This document shows positions 10,829 through 21,699 of a stretch of 64,000 bases of DNA, in pieces. The notes beneath the pieces are model-generated. The model saw only the letters and a list, made by a program, of their open reading frames with translations. It did no database searches and was not told the origin of the DNA. A program made the position numbers and the translations under genes. Source of the stretch: Hygrocybe punicea. Its lineage: Eukaryota; Basidiomycota; Agaricomycetes; Agaricales; Hygrophoraceae. The stretch spans positions 3,410,001 through 3,474,000 of the forward strand of contig OY744464.1 in assembly GCA_963556145.1 (NCBI GenBank), given 5' to 3'. The first letter of the stretch is position 1, and the number at the start of each line of letters is the position of its first letter.

Positions 10829-11718
10829 TGTAGATGCGGGTTCTTGGTGGCTTCGGAACTATAATGATAATGATCCTAACCAGAGGGTGTCAGCGTAGAA
10901 GTGACTGGATAAGTCAGTGTCGGGAATAGTAGTAAAAGGAAGGGAATGTTAGTAAAAGTAAAGCCGCCGCGTAAAACTGGACTAATAACGACGAATCTGG
11001 TGATGAACGGAGTGAAAACGGACAAATAATAAAGAACCTGACGATGCCGACGATGTCGGGTACGGCAGGTCGGGTCGGGTCGGGTCGGAAACAATGAACG
11101 AATATACAGAAACAACAATAAAGACGACGAAGTGGACTATAAAAAGCTAAGGGTCTACATGGACGAGCATTTGAAGGGATTAAAAGGGGATTCTGACTAA
11201 AGGGAAATGGGGACTAAGAATATCTTTTTTTGTACGGTCGTCGGGGACCGTTTTTATAGTACAGGAAACAGTAATCTACTTTCGGACATGTCTACTTCGG
11301 CCGATGGTAAGCTACAAAGAAAGGTTGGAATGGGGATGTGGAAAGGGGGGTTGCAAAGCAACGAAGACAGGAAATGGAGGGGAAAACGAATATGCAAGGA
11401 AAAGATCTAGAAAGTCCTACATATCTCCGAAAGGACGAGGGGATGCATAAATAAAGTAAATCCGAAGTCAGGGATTGAGTCCGAAGAGATCCATCTCCTG
11501 GAATTGGAACTCCGAGGCGTTTGAGGCTGCTGGATTTAGCCCAAAAGTGGCCGTCACAAAGCGGCATGTGTCGGGTTACGTCGGTCACGTCGGGTCACGT
11601 CACGTCACGTCACGTCGGGTTACGTCGGGTTCGAATGCAAGTCGAATGGCGGCAACGGGTTGGTCCAGATTCGTGATATATTGATGATACGGACTCAGAG
11701 GGACGTCGACCCTCTACA
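10829..11718 (-). repeat. LTR of type Y element (3' LTR)
   Basis: 890 bp; on the minus strand TGTAGAGGGTCGACG to CGCATCTACA. A TATAAAAACGG box lies at about 11250-11260 on the minus strand. About 330 bp upstream of it is a run of CGTGACGTGACGTGAC (plus positions about 11583-11620), and downstream is a short (GGGTC)n run at about 11068-11090. These are typical places for U3 enhancer repeats and R/U5 sequence. The regulatory meaning is inferred. Confidence 0.88.
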
Positions 11719-12300
11719 TCTCCAGGGTACTTTAAATAACGACCATCCCTGGTCGATACTACGTGGACTCGGGACTCGGATGTGTGAGATGAGGCCGACG
11801 TGGTGGTCGTGGAATTGGGTTCGACGGGACGAGGTGGGTTGTGGACAATGCGAAGGGGGAGAGCGGGTGGTGACTAGTGGAGAGTCGGAGGGCGGAGAAC
11901 AAAGGCGGGTGATGCCGGTGTCCAGAAATACATAGAAAAGAAACTATAGTGACAATATAACCAAGCGGAAATGAAGGAAACAGCGGAAAGCTATAAGGGT
12001 GGGACAAATATGCAGCGGAAATGCAAAATAGATAAAAGGGAATAAATGCCGGTGATCGGAAAGGAAGGGACGCGATAGAAATCAAGTCGGGATAAAACTA
12101 AATGTGACATAGGATTGGGGGCGGGTGACGGAGACGAGTAAGGCAGGAGTGGAAACGAAATAAAACACAAGCGGATGACAAAGACGATCTAGGCGGGTCG
12201 AGTTAGGGTCGGCGGCTTTGGTGGCTGTGTCAACGGGTGGCAGAAACGGTGGCGTAGGGGTAGACATGATATGACGACGGTGGTTGTTCAATACGATATG
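11719..12300. other. LARD interior, no gene seen
   Basis: Internal sequence next to the 3' LTR. No protein motif on either strand. The minus-strand frames are Ser/Pro rich without recognisable homology. Confidence 0.5.
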
Positions 12301-13375
12301 ACGAAAACGGAGGTTCGATAGACGACGACGGAGGTTCGATATACGATGGCGGAGGTTCGATATACGATGGCGGAGGTTCGATATACGATGGCGGAGGTTC
12401 GATATACGATGGCGGAGGTTCGATAGACGATATGACGAAAACGTATGACGCTCCACGTGCACTTTTATTATTTGCGCGATAGAGGCTGCGCAATCGCGCG
12501 AATTGGAACTGCGCGGTTTCACAAAGTACACGGACTTTGTTTTCTTGGCATTGCTGTGTGTCTGTGGGGCCATTTGGGGTGAATAGTACATTTAATTTAT
12601 TTCTACCTGTATACTTAGAGTGTTTTAGTCAATTATTAGCAATATTTCAGCAAGCTTTGTGGGCACAAAGCAGCCTCGGTGAGCATGACCGCTAATTTTG
12701 GATTTCCTATTTTGGGCAAGCTTCGTGATGTAGAGATTTGATTGCACGATCCGATCATTGGCCAGGCCATCACGATGACAACTCATATCAAATTTGATAT
12801 CACATGATTGTTGCAACCAAAACAGGCAGCTTGTTGATTTCTTGCTCGGAGTTAGAGTCTGCTTCGTATTGCACAAAGCTTGCTGGAATATAGCTAATAG
12901 TTGACTAAAACACTCTAAGTATACAGGTAGAAATAAATTAAATGTATTATTCTCCCCAAATGGCCCCACAGACGCACAGCAATGCCAAAAAAACAAAGTC
13001 TGTGTACCTTGTGAAACTGCGCGGTTCCAATTCGCGCGATCGCGCAGCCTCTATCGCGCAAATAATAAAAGTGCACGTGGAACGTCATAAAAACGGAGGT
13101 TCAATGGACGACGACAGAGGTTCAATATACGATGGCGGAGGTTCGATATATGATGGCAGAGGTTCGATAGACGATATGACAAAAACGGAGGTTCGATAGA
13201 TGACGACGGAGGTTCGATATACGATGGCGGAGGTTCGATATACGATGGCGGAGGTTCAATAGACGATATGACGAAAACGGAGGTTCGATGGACGACGACG
13301 GAGGTTCAATATACGATGGCGGAGGTTCGATAGACGGCGGCGGAGGTTCGATAGACGATGGCGGAGGTTCGATAT
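12300..13375. repeat. 21-bp minisatellite, split by a foldback element
   Basis: Tandem units of GGAGGTTCGATATACGATGGC (21 bp, seven codons, minus-strand peptide IEPPPSY) at about 12310-12437, and again from 13096 to 13375 in the same orientation with variants. The two halves are one array interrupted by the 646-bp palindromic element at 12444-13089. Confidence 0.88.
12444..13089. mobile_element. Foldback (palindromic) element in minisatellite
   Basis: The ends TATGACGCTCCACGTG and CACGTGGAACGTCATA are inverted. The inverted arms run about 212 bp each (to about 12656 and from about 12878) with a unique 220-bp centre. The six bases AAAACG lie on both sides (12438-12443 and 13090-13095), and the minisatellite continues in phase beyond. 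There is no coding capacity. The arms differ at a few positions. The superfamily is not assigned because a 6-bp duplication is unusual. Confidence 0.8.
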
Positions 13376-15060
13376 GTCAATACTAATATGGGGGCGATAA
13401 TCAACGGATGTGAAATCAGCCTCATACTAGGCGGTTCAGCACCGGCTTGGACCCGTGGGGAAGCATTCTCCCCCATGGAACTGAAATATAAAGTCAGGTG
13501 GGTTGGGAATCGAAGCCGAGACAGGGAACGTTGTGTCTGGGTCGAAATGGTGGCGGAAACGGTGGGTCATGGAAAGCGGAGAGCGATGTCAACAGGTGGA
13601 ATGCGGGTGCGTGAGAGGATGAGTCGGGTGCGTGGGGAATGAGTGAAGCGGTGCGTCGGGTTCGTAAGCGGGTGCGGTGGGTTCGTAAACGGGTGCGGCG
13701 GGTTCGTAAACGGGTTTTCTGAGTGCGATGGATTCATAAGCGGGTGTGTCGGGTACGTCGGGTGTATTATGCGGGTGTCGGGTGTGTCGGGAACAAGTGT
13801 ATTTCTTTTTATCTTTCTTTTATCTCTGACGTTTTTCTTTCTTTTTATTTATTTAATCTATCTATGTATATATTTCTTATGCCGATGGACGGTGACGGGT
13901 TTTCGTAGGGTCGGGTTCGGTGGGTATGGGGGTGCGAAGGTGGCGGGTACGGGATGTGAAACCGGAACCGGAACCAGATGCTCGAATTGAGCACCGCTGC
14001 TCGAATTGAGCCGGAATCGGAAGCGGATGCCGCAGAATCGTAGTTGGGTAATGGGAATGCATCCGGACTCGTAGTCGGGTGTTTGCTTTGACGGAATGCG
14101 GTGGTGGCTATGTCGAGAACGGGAACGGGTTAGAGGGCGGATGTGGGGTCTGACGTCGGGTACATATGGTGACGACGATGAGGCTAGATCACTGACGGGG
14201 GCGGCATGGACATGCAGGGCGTTAGGTCTGTGCTTCAGGTGTCATCGACGCGTTTTGGGGCATTCCAGATGGTAGATCCGACAACGGAGGTGTCTTGACT
14301 AGCGGAGAGACTCGTTTTTGGGGCAACGGAGGCGAACACGGAACTGCGCGGGGTCGACCGTGGCTACGTAGGGACCGTTCGAGGTGGCAAAAGGTCGAGG
14401 GAGTGGGAAACGGTTGGTCGGGTGTGGCGGTACGGGATAGGACGACGTTGGGCGACGGAGGCGGATGACTTGAGCGGATACGACGGGACATGGTGTTGCG
14501 TGACGTGGGTCGGGGTTGCGTGAGGTCGTTCGAGGGTGCTGGAGTTTGGGGAAGCGGTAAATGAGTGGTCAATACTGACGGTATGGTGTAGGGCGATGTT
14601 GGAGACGGGGCGGATGACGTGGGCGGGTGAGACGACGTGGACTGGGTGATGGATTGGGGTGATACGGGTGGCGTCTTCGTGATGCTTTCGTGGCGGATAG
14701 TTGCGTGGGGATTTGACAATGGTTCGTCGGGTCGTGGAACAGGTTTGGGCGGCCGGTGGTCACAGTTTCGCGGGCGTAACCCAACGGGGGCTTTGTTTGG
14801 GCTCGCGAATGGACTTGAGGAGCGTTGTGGGGTTGGTCGAGGGCGTAGGTGGTCGAAGGGGAGTGGACGAGGACGGGGACGGCTGGGGGTCGAGAATGGA
14901 GGTCGACGGGGGTGACGTGGCCGCTTGCGTGGGACGACGAGGGACGAGAGCGGAGTCGTTTGGGACAGGTGAGGGCCATCCAGAGGTGCGGGGGCGTGAA
15001 CGAGAACGTGGGGGTGGTTGTACGCGACGGTCGTTGGCCTCGGATGGTGGGTATGATGTC
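13376..15060 (-). other. LARD interior, Pro/Ser-rich open frames
   Basis: The longest frame is 14222-15316 on the minus strand (364 residues, Pro/Ser/Thr/His/Arg rich). It has no recognised domain, and several overlapping frames are equally open because the DNA is CG rich and repetitive. I do not call it a gene. A polypyrimidine stretch (minus-strand purine) around 13800-13870 is AT rich and non-coding. Confidence 0.4.
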
Positions 15061-15960
15061 GAGTGACGTGGCATGTTGTTGATGGCTCGAGGGCGGCGAG
15101 GACTACTTGTACGGTGTCACGACAGATGATGTGTGGTCCTGGGATGCGGTACGAGGCGGCGGGTGGCTCAACGGGGACGTGAGCGGCCGGGGATGTCGAG
15201 TACGGGGGGCACGAAGAAGGATGACGTGGTGACGCGTGAGGGGTCGATGACGGTGAGGATGGCTCGTGAGGGCTCGCGAGTGGTGTCGTGGGGCTGTAGG
15301 AAACGGTACGAGGCAACGGGAAGGTCCAACGAGGGCGTAAGCGGCCGGAGACGTCGACTTAGCTGGGGCACGAAGCCGGGTGACGTGGCGCGGCGTGGGG
15401 CATCGATAATGGCGAGGACGGCCTGTACTGGCTTACGAACGACGGTGTGGGGCTCTGGGAGGCTGTACGAAGCGGCGGATGGTCCAACGAGGACGTGAGC
15501 GGCCGGGGATGTCGAGTACGTGGGGACACGAGGAAGGATGACGTGGTGACGTGTTGGGCGTTGAGAACGGCTCGTGAGGGCTCGCAGCTGGCGTCGTGGG
15601 GCCATAGGAAGCGGTGCGAGGCGACGGGGAGGTCCAACGAGGGCGTAAGCGGCCAGGATGTCGAATAGGCGGGGGCACGAAGCGGGGTGACGTGGGACAC
15701 TGTGGGAGCGTCGATAACGGCGAAGACGACTCGTGTGGGCTCGCGAAGGGCGCTGTGGGGACTCGGAGAGCCATACGAGGCTGCGTGGGGGTAGCAACGA
15801 GGGCGTGAGCGGCCAGGTATGTCGAATAGGCGGGTGCATGAGCTGGGATGACGTGGCGATGCGTTGGGGACTCGATAATGGCGGAGACGGCTCGTAAGAC
15901 CTTGCGAATGGCGTCGTGAGGCTGTAGCACGGTGTTGAGGGCTCGATCGCGGCGGGGCTG
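15060..15960 (-). repeat. ~155-bp tandem repeat in LARD interior
   Basis: About six head-to-tail units of roughly 155 bp. Anchors recurring once per unit are GAGCGGCC(A/G)GG, TGTCGA(A/G)TA, GATGACGTGG and TCGATAA(T/C)GGCG (near 15244, 15405, 15565, 15710, 15870). The unit is not an exact multiple of three throughout, so peptide repeats shift frame. Repeats like this are common between a LARD primer site and its centre. No function is visible. Confidence 0.75.
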
Positions 15961-16622
15961 CTCGCACAGACTCGTGAAAGGCGCTGACGTGTTTTGCTGG
16001 TAACTTCGCGGGCTCAGACGATGGGGGCGTGTCAGGGCTTGTATTCGGTGACAAGTGCGAGTTCTTAGACGCGAGCGGCTGGGGGTGCACAGGCTAAACC
16101 CGTTGCACGGCGCTCCGTCTGTTCCAAGTCGTGTTTGACGCGCGAGTGCTGTTGGGCGGGTCGTTGGGGCTTTCCGGTCACGGTTTTTCGACGGTTATCG
16201 GTGGGGAGTGGGATTCCGAGCGTGTTGGGGATCTATAAACAAGCGTGGATGGTGGATGTGACGAGGTTCGAGTCGTTGAGCGACAAACGAGGGCGTATCG
16301 GGTCGTGGCTGTGCAAGGTTCCTAAAGCGGTAAACGGCCGTTGGATCGGCTGCACAAGAGCGGGTTCGAAGTTGTACGTGATACTAGACAATCGTAGTCG
16401 TTAAAGAAGAGAAAATATTATGAGAATCAAACCCAAATGATAGTGTGGCAGTTGGCGATTGGATTGTCGAGGCATCGGATGTCAGATGTAAAGAGGTCGG
16501 GTAATGGGAGTCGGATGTGTAGAGTGCTGCGGCAAGGGTTATTTCGAAATGACGAAAGGAAAGTGTAGGGTTATGGAATGAATGAATGATGACACTGAAT
16601 TATCCTCGTGGTGGGCTCCAGA
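15961..16622 (-). other. LARD 5' leader with primer-binding site
   Basis: No gene seen. On the minus strand the leader starts at 16622 with TC and then TGGAGCCCACCACGAGGAT, the presumed tRNA primer-binding site next to the 5' LTR. Confidence 0.7.
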
Positions 16623-17512
16623 TGTAGATGCGGGTTCTTGGTGGCTTCGGAACTATAATGATAATGATCCTAACCAGAGGGTGTCAGCGTAGAAGTGACT
16701 GGATAAGTCAGTGTCGGGAATAGTAGTAAAAGGAAGGGAATGTTAGTAAAAGTAAAGCCGCCGCGTAAAACTGGACTAATAACGACGAATCTGGTGATGA
16801 ACGGAGTGAAAACGGACAAATAATAAAGAACCTGACGATGCCGACGATGTCGGGTACGGCAGGTCGGGTCGGGTCGGGTCGGAAACAATGAACGAATATA
16901 CAGAAACAACAATAAAGACGACGAAGTGGACTATAAAAAGCTAAGGGTCTACATGGACGAGCATTTGAAGGGATTAAAAGGGGATTCTGACTAAAGGGAA
17001 ATGGGGACTAAGAATATCTTTTTTTGTACGGTCGTCGGGGACCGTTTTTATAGTACAGGAAACAGTAATCTACTTTCGGACATGTCTACTTCGGCCGATG
17101 GTAAGCTACAAAGAAAGGTTGGAATGGGGATGTGGAAAGGGGGGTTGCAAAGCAACGAAGACAGGAAATGGAGGGGAAAACGAATATGCAAGGAAAAGAT
17201 CTAGAAAGTCCTACATATCTCCGAAAGGACGAGGGGATGCATAAATAAAGTAAATCCGAAGTCGGGGATTGAGTCCAAAGAGATCCATCTCCTGGAATTG
17301 GAACTCCGAGGCGTTTGAGGCTGCTGGATTTAGCCCAAAAGCGGCCGTCACAAAGCGGCATGTGTCGGGTTACGTCGGTCACGTCGGGTCACGTCACGTC
17401 ACGTCACGTCGGGTTACGTCGGGTTCGAATGCAAGTCAAATGGCGGCAACGGGTTGGTCCAGATTCGTGATATATTGATGATACGGACTCAGAGGGACGT
17501 CGACCCTCTACA
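16623..17512 (-). repeat. LTR of type Y element (5' LTR)
   Basis: 890 bp, the same length as the 3' LTR. The differences seen by eye are four transitions (around 17266, 17277, 17341 and 17437). Same TATA and CGTGACGTGAC repeat as the partner LTR. Confidence 0.88.
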
Positions 17513-18599
17513 GCATCTTGCGTATTTTTATCAAGGACTTCTCACTCCACTCCTGACCCCTCGTCCATCTTACCCGCAAAGGTATACCCTTCAAGGGAGC
17601 ATGAAAAATGGGCTGGAAATAAAAGGTGACACTGGGTCACTGAAAACAGCGTTGGCAGCTCGTTCGGGGCGTCGACAATGAATGGATGGCTTGGGGGCAT
17701 CAAACAAGGGTCCGTGGGCCTGAAAGAGTGTGCTCAGGGTGGGGGTACATGAAAAACGGTGGGTCTGGGGTGATGACATGGCATATTGTGGGGTGGGCAT
17801 TGGGGCGTCAAAATGGGGTCGCGGTGGTGCTCTCAAGGTGACAGGCGGTGAGGTGGGGCCATGAACCATCAAACGAAGGTGTTGGGGGGTTGTCTCAGGC
17901 CTGTGAAGGGTGCATGATGGGGGGTTGAATACGGTGACGTGGCCTGGCGCTTTGATGCTCAATGAGGGTTGCAGCCACATAGTTTGGGTCAACAAGGGTG
18001 AACACTGGGCCCTAGGGAACCGAACAAAGGGTGCTGGGGTGACACAAGAGCCTGGAGTATGAATAAAAAAAGTGTCCGTTGCTCTGCAGTGGGTGGTGAG
18101 GCTGAAAAAAGTCATTTTCATGAGAAGAGCAGTAAGGGAGGTCAAAAAAAGGCAGAAAGTGACAAGAAAAGAATCCGCGAGTTGAATCGCACTCTCATCA
18201 CCACGTGGAGAGGTCCCGAGGGACCTCTCAGGGTGCTCACACTGGAATCGAGTGGAACTGTGTTGATGTTGAAGGATGAGACTGTCTACTACATCGGGAA
18301 GCCTACTGACTAAGGTCAACCGTGGGAACTGGGCACGTGACAGCCCAGGCACATCTACTACACCGGAAGCTTTCCCTTTGGTCCTGTGTCCCCTTTTTCA
18401 AATTTGGTGAAGAAGAAGAGACCGCCATCGACTACCTCAAAAATGCTGTCATTGCATCGCCAGCACTGCACGCTATCGATTACATGTGTGAATGGGAGGT
18501 CATTCTTGCCGTTGATTCTTCTGTCCTCGGAGTCGGCTTCGTTCTCATGCAAATCCATGCCAACGGAAAACGATACCTGAATCGATTCGGTTCAATATC
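17513..18599 (+). pseudogene. pol: Gypsy-1 RT end and RNase H start
   Basis: 17513-17594 encodes LRIFIKDFSLHS then LVHLTRKGIPF, continuing the RT thumb motif of gypsy-2 (LRIFIRNFAQRAHHLVKLTRKDAPF), with one in-frame stop. After an 0.8-kb insertion the frame resumes at 18394: FKFGEEEETAIDYLKNAVIASPALHAIDY then the RNase H start VILAVDSSVLGVGFVL and NRFGSI. The Asp of AVDSS is the first RNase H acidic residue. It is cut at 18599 by a hAT-type element. Confidence 0.8.
17595..18393. mobile_element. Unclassified 0.8-kb insertion in gypsy-1 pol
   Basis: Interrupts the RT frame between CCCTTCAA (17587-17594) and TTTTTCAA (18394-18401). The two differ only by three C-to-T changes and could be a decayed 8-bp duplication. 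The ends GGGAGCATG and CTGTGTCCC share only GGGA as an inverted repeat. The interior is G rich with short repeats of GGG(G)T(G/A)CATGAAAAA. It holds an 84-residue frame at 18059-18313 with no recognised domain. hAT-like by TSD length only. Confidence 0.5.
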
Positions 18600-19664
18600 T
18601 AGTGTTTCAAGGTCCAGTCCATAGGACCGGAAAAAAACCGGGACCCAACCGGACTGAACCGAAAAAGACCGGACCACCGGTTGCAGTTGCACCCAATTTA
18701 GGAGGTTGCCGGTTGCGGTTGCCCAATTTGGCTGATGCTTATGCAACCAAGTTGCAACCGGCCACAACCGGTCACAACTGGACAACACCCACAACAGCAG
18801 CACCAACACCGAGAAGCAAGAAGGCAAATGTAACGAGCAAGCAGGGGCAGCAGGGATGGGTGCGTCCCTCCCTGCTGCGAAAGTATGTTTTTTATTTTTA
18901 TTTTTTATTTATCATCAACATGACCAATTTGAACCTGCCAACCCACCCACCTGCCACGACGGCTGCAAAACGACCGCGATGGCCACAAGGAAGCGAGAAA
19001 AGGCAGTGGGGGGTGGTGTGCCCACCCCTGCTGCAGAAAAGGTATGTTTTTTTTTGTTTTTCATTTATTTTTCTATGCTAATTCCTGACCAACATGACGA
19101 CCCACCAACGCACCCATCACCAACTGCCCACACGTCCGACGCGACCACCACTGCCACCATCAATGGGACCGGCAATGCTGCCATCAACGGAGCCACAATG
19201 CCCCCACCAATACGCCAACACCCCCACCACTGGGGGCCGTCAACGCAACGGGTTCGCCAATGCCGGCATCAACGGGGCTGCAATGCCCACACCTCAGTCC
19301 ACCTTGCATACACACGGCGACGCATCAATTGATGCGTGTCCGGTTTTGCGAGGTTGAAGAGTGTGTGTGGGTGTGCAGAGAGACTCACCAACGTCACCAA
19401 TGGGGTCGCCAATGGCCCAATGTGCCCACAAAACCATTAGTTATTAATTATTAAGAAAGGTTTAACTATTTAGACACTCAAGTGTGATTTTCCCCGGTTG
19501 GAACCGGTTAAGACCGGTTGGGTCCACCAAAAATCAAAAAATGAACCGGTCCTCATAGGTCCGGTTCAGGTTTTTGACAAATTGTGTGATGAGTTAACCG
19601 GTCCGGTTCCGGTTAATGTCCACAAATGGCAAAAAACTGGACTGGACCGGACCTTAAAACACTA
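18600..19664. mobile_element. hAT-type non-autonomous element
   Basis: 1,065 bp with ends TAGTGTTTCAAGGTCC and GGACCTTAAAACACTA and a perfect 8-bp duplication TCAATATC (18592-18599, 19665-19672). Excision restores gypsy-1 RNase H in frame (RFGSISWNG). Subterminal blocks of ACCGGTT/AACCGG repeats occupy both ends (18630-18790, 19490-19660), typical of transposase-binding arrays. The middle has two exon-like pieces ending in GTATGTTTTTT and a CCA/ACC-rich segment. There is no transposase. Confidence 0.9.
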
Positions 19665-19816
19665 TCAATATCTTGGAATGGGTGCGAAGCCCGATACTCC
19701 CAGTCCAAACTCGAGCTTTACAGCCTCTTCAGGGCCCTCCGCGCCTACCAGATCTTTATTATCGGTGTCCGCAATCTCACCGTTGAAGTCAACGCCAAAT
19801 ATATAAAAGGGATGCT
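19665..19816 (+). pseudogene. pol: Gypsy-1 RNase H fragment
   Basis: Encodes YSQSKLELYSLFRALRAYQIF, IGVRNLTVEVNAKYIKGML, matching gypsy-2 FSQPKLEIFGLYRALCDLRLY and VVEVDARYITGML. It includes the second and third acidic positions of RNase H (Glu of KLELY and Asp/Asn of VN/VD). It ends where TGTTACAGATCGC starts a different LTR. The integrase of this element is not in the window. Confidence 0.82.
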
Positions 19817-20200
19817 TGTTACAGATCGCTTCTGCAGCAGGCTCCGGCAACAATCAACTTAACTGGGAGGCGGTTTCCAGAGGAGAGAAGAGCAGTTTTC
19901 ATGGTTGCTTACAGCTAAGACAACACTGCTAAGAGAGGGGGGGTCTAGGTCTAATGTCATTGCGAGCCGTGGGGGTTACCCAAAACAAGATGAGTCTGCC
20001 CCAAGAACCAGACTAAACATAAAGAAAGGAAAAGAAGAAAAAGTCCGAACCAACAACAAGAACAGTATATATAGTGACTGGTCTTGAGGGGAGGTAAATA
20101 GAAATACAACCATGAAGCCACAACATGTCCAACTCTACCATGTGTTCACCATGAGGCATACATGAGGCGTCCTCATGTCGATGTTCTCGTGATCCAACTG
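19817..20200 (+). repeat. LTR fragment, type Z
   Basis: Begins TGTTACAGATCGCTTCTGC and matches the first 385 bp of the complete type Z LTR at 54417-56084 almost base for base, until GTGATCCAACTGGA near 20200. There it joins another LTR. The 3' part is missing. Confidence 0.8.
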
Positions 20201-20917
20201 GAAGACTCACATTCGAACCTGATGTAACCCAACGCTTACCGACTAGCACGGCCACTCGCATACACAATGGTCCAAACTCCTGAAGTCATGGAACTTCAAA
20301 TATCGAAGATAGATCTCATCAGACTGGGATCCTGACATTGGACTTGCCTTATTCGCGCCTACCGTCTCCCTTATGGAGATATAGTAAAGTATATTACATC
20401 TTTTACGGGTTTTTATATCTTCCACCCATTTTCCCTGTCATGGTCGCCTCGCAACCCTCTTCCTACTTCTCCATTTTTGTTCTCCTTTGTTTCCTCTCAT
20501 CGGCCGAGGACTCTCGTCCGAATCTAGGTCCAGAAATTTGTAGTATAAAAACGGTGCCCAAGCACTGTCTCTGAATAAGAAACCAGTTCCCCTGCTCTCT
20601 CCCACTCAGAATCCATCTCCTACCAAAATCACTTACTCTTTTAACTCGTCGGTTTGCTCGACACTCTTCCCATCCTTCTACCATCTTTGTCGTTATACCG
20701 CTCAACACCTGACACCTGACCCACCATACCCGACATCGTCGGCCTCGTCGGTATACGTCAGTATCGTTAGATTTCAGTAGTTTTAGTCAGCGGCTTATTA
20801 CCATTAGTCCTTTTATTATCTATCTGAAGCTTGCTAACTATTCCCAGTCACTTCTACGCTGACTACCCCAGGCTAGGATTACAGTTCCGCAGCCACCCCG
20901 ACCTCGCCACTACAACG
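20200..20917 (+). repeat. Diverged type Y LTR fragment
   Basis: Aligns in plus orientation with the reverse complement of the 890-bp type Y LTRs: ACTCACATTCGAACCTGATGTAACCC, then GTATAAAAACGG (about 20543), CCAGTCACTTCTACGCTGA, CAGTTCCGCAGCCACC, ending CTACA at about 20917. Many differences are transitions. The 5' end is lost at the junction with the Z fragment. Confidence 0.7.
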
Positions 20918-21318
20918 TATATAATTGTATACCATATATCTTCATTTCCTGTCTCCTAGTACATAGCACTCCTCCTATCCTCCTCTCCACTCACCCCCTA
21001 TCACTTACAGCCTTCACTTGTAGCACATAGTTACCATAGCACAGGATCCCTCACAGTAGTATAAAAGTAGCACATTTACACTACAAAACCATATAGAAAT
21101 ACAGATACCCAGACACATATAGAAACCTCTTATCATCCTGTCTCATTTATACTTGCCTTCCTCCTTTCCCCCACACTCTCCCTCTGATTCCAGAACCCCT
21201 GGATTCAGGTTGGATTGACTAGACTTCTCTAAAAGAACTGATTCCTCTGATCACTTTCTAGCTGATCACCCCTTTTGTAGATTCTCATTCCGGGTCTACA
21301 ACAGAACTCGCCGTCACA
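20918..21318 (+). repeat. Type W LTR fragment
   Basis: Matches the solo LTR at 8013-8597 from about its position 175 to the shared end GAACTCGCCGTCACA, including GTCTCCTAGTACATAGCA, GTATAAAAG and CTAGCTGATCACC. Its 5' part is absent, so it is truncated by or recombined with the preceding Y-like LTR. Confidence 0.8.
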
Positions 21319-21453
21319 CCACTAGCGAAATCGAGAGATATTGCCAGAATTGAGATTGCCGTTGTCAGGTGTAGGCTGGATGAGGTGGCAGAACGGTGGG
21401 ATGGGGCAATGGCAGATGGGGCCTGTGCATCCTCGCCATCGATCAGCTGGGTC
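21319..21453 (+). other. Flank of X-I, open in one frame
   Basis: 135 bp between the LTR pile and X-I. The frame starting AKSRDIARIE is open to the insertion point. After removal of X-I and one GCTGGGTC it continues MAGLLNVINKEIHCEQGM before a stop at about 29243. This may be a remnant exon of an unidentified gene. No family is recognised. Confidence 0.35.
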
Positions 21454-21699
21454 TAGTGAACTGCAGGGGTCTACCCCCCATGTATAATGCATTTGATTTG
21501 GTATTTTTATTACATTATGAATTCTTGGAAAAGTGCTGATGTTTTTACATAGCAAGGTGGATATAATACATACCAACAAGTTTGATTATCCAGGGGTACA
21601 AAAATTCTCAATGCAATCATATCTAATTCCAGTAGACCCAGTCGTTTTGGTTAACCCAATCGCAGATATAGTTGCAAAAGGTAGGTACACATAGCGCAG

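Larger units (their letters stand above)
10829..17512 (-). mobile_element. Non-autonomous LTR retrotransposon (type Y, LARD-like)
   Basis: Two 890-bp direct LTRs (10829-11718 and 16623-17512) bound a 4.9-kb interior with no gag, protease, RT or integrase that I can recognise. Reading on the minus strand, the base after the 5' LTR starts TGGAGCCCACCACGAGG, a primer-binding-site-like sequence nearly identical to that of gypsy-2 (TGGAGCCCACCACAAGG). This gives the orientation and suggests gypsy-2-like machinery mobilises it. Flanking 4-mers are GTGT (10825-10828) and GCAT (17513-17516), which differ by two transitions. Only four differences, all transitions, were seen between the LTRs, so the insertion is young. 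Confidence 0.85.
2410..19816 (+). mobile_element. Ty3/gypsy retrotransposon gypsy-1 (decayed, interrupted)
   Basis: Recognisable gag, protease, reverse transcriptase and RNase H segments run in order on the plus strand and align with the better preserved gypsy-2 on the minus strand at 38616-44927. Five insertions split it: pogo 3274-6899, solo LTR 8013-8597, LTR element 10829-17512, unclassified 17595-18393, hAT-type 18600-19664. It is cut off at 19816 by an LTR fragment, before the integrase. Neither of its own LTRs is visible. The surviving reading frame is restored across four of the five insertion points, which fixes those boundaries. Confidence 0.85.

Noticed and set aside
14222..16090. 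Pro/Ser-rich ORFs of 364 and 243 residues in the LARD interior
   Set aside because: CG-rich tandem repeats open in several frames, with no domain. LARDs normally lack genes.
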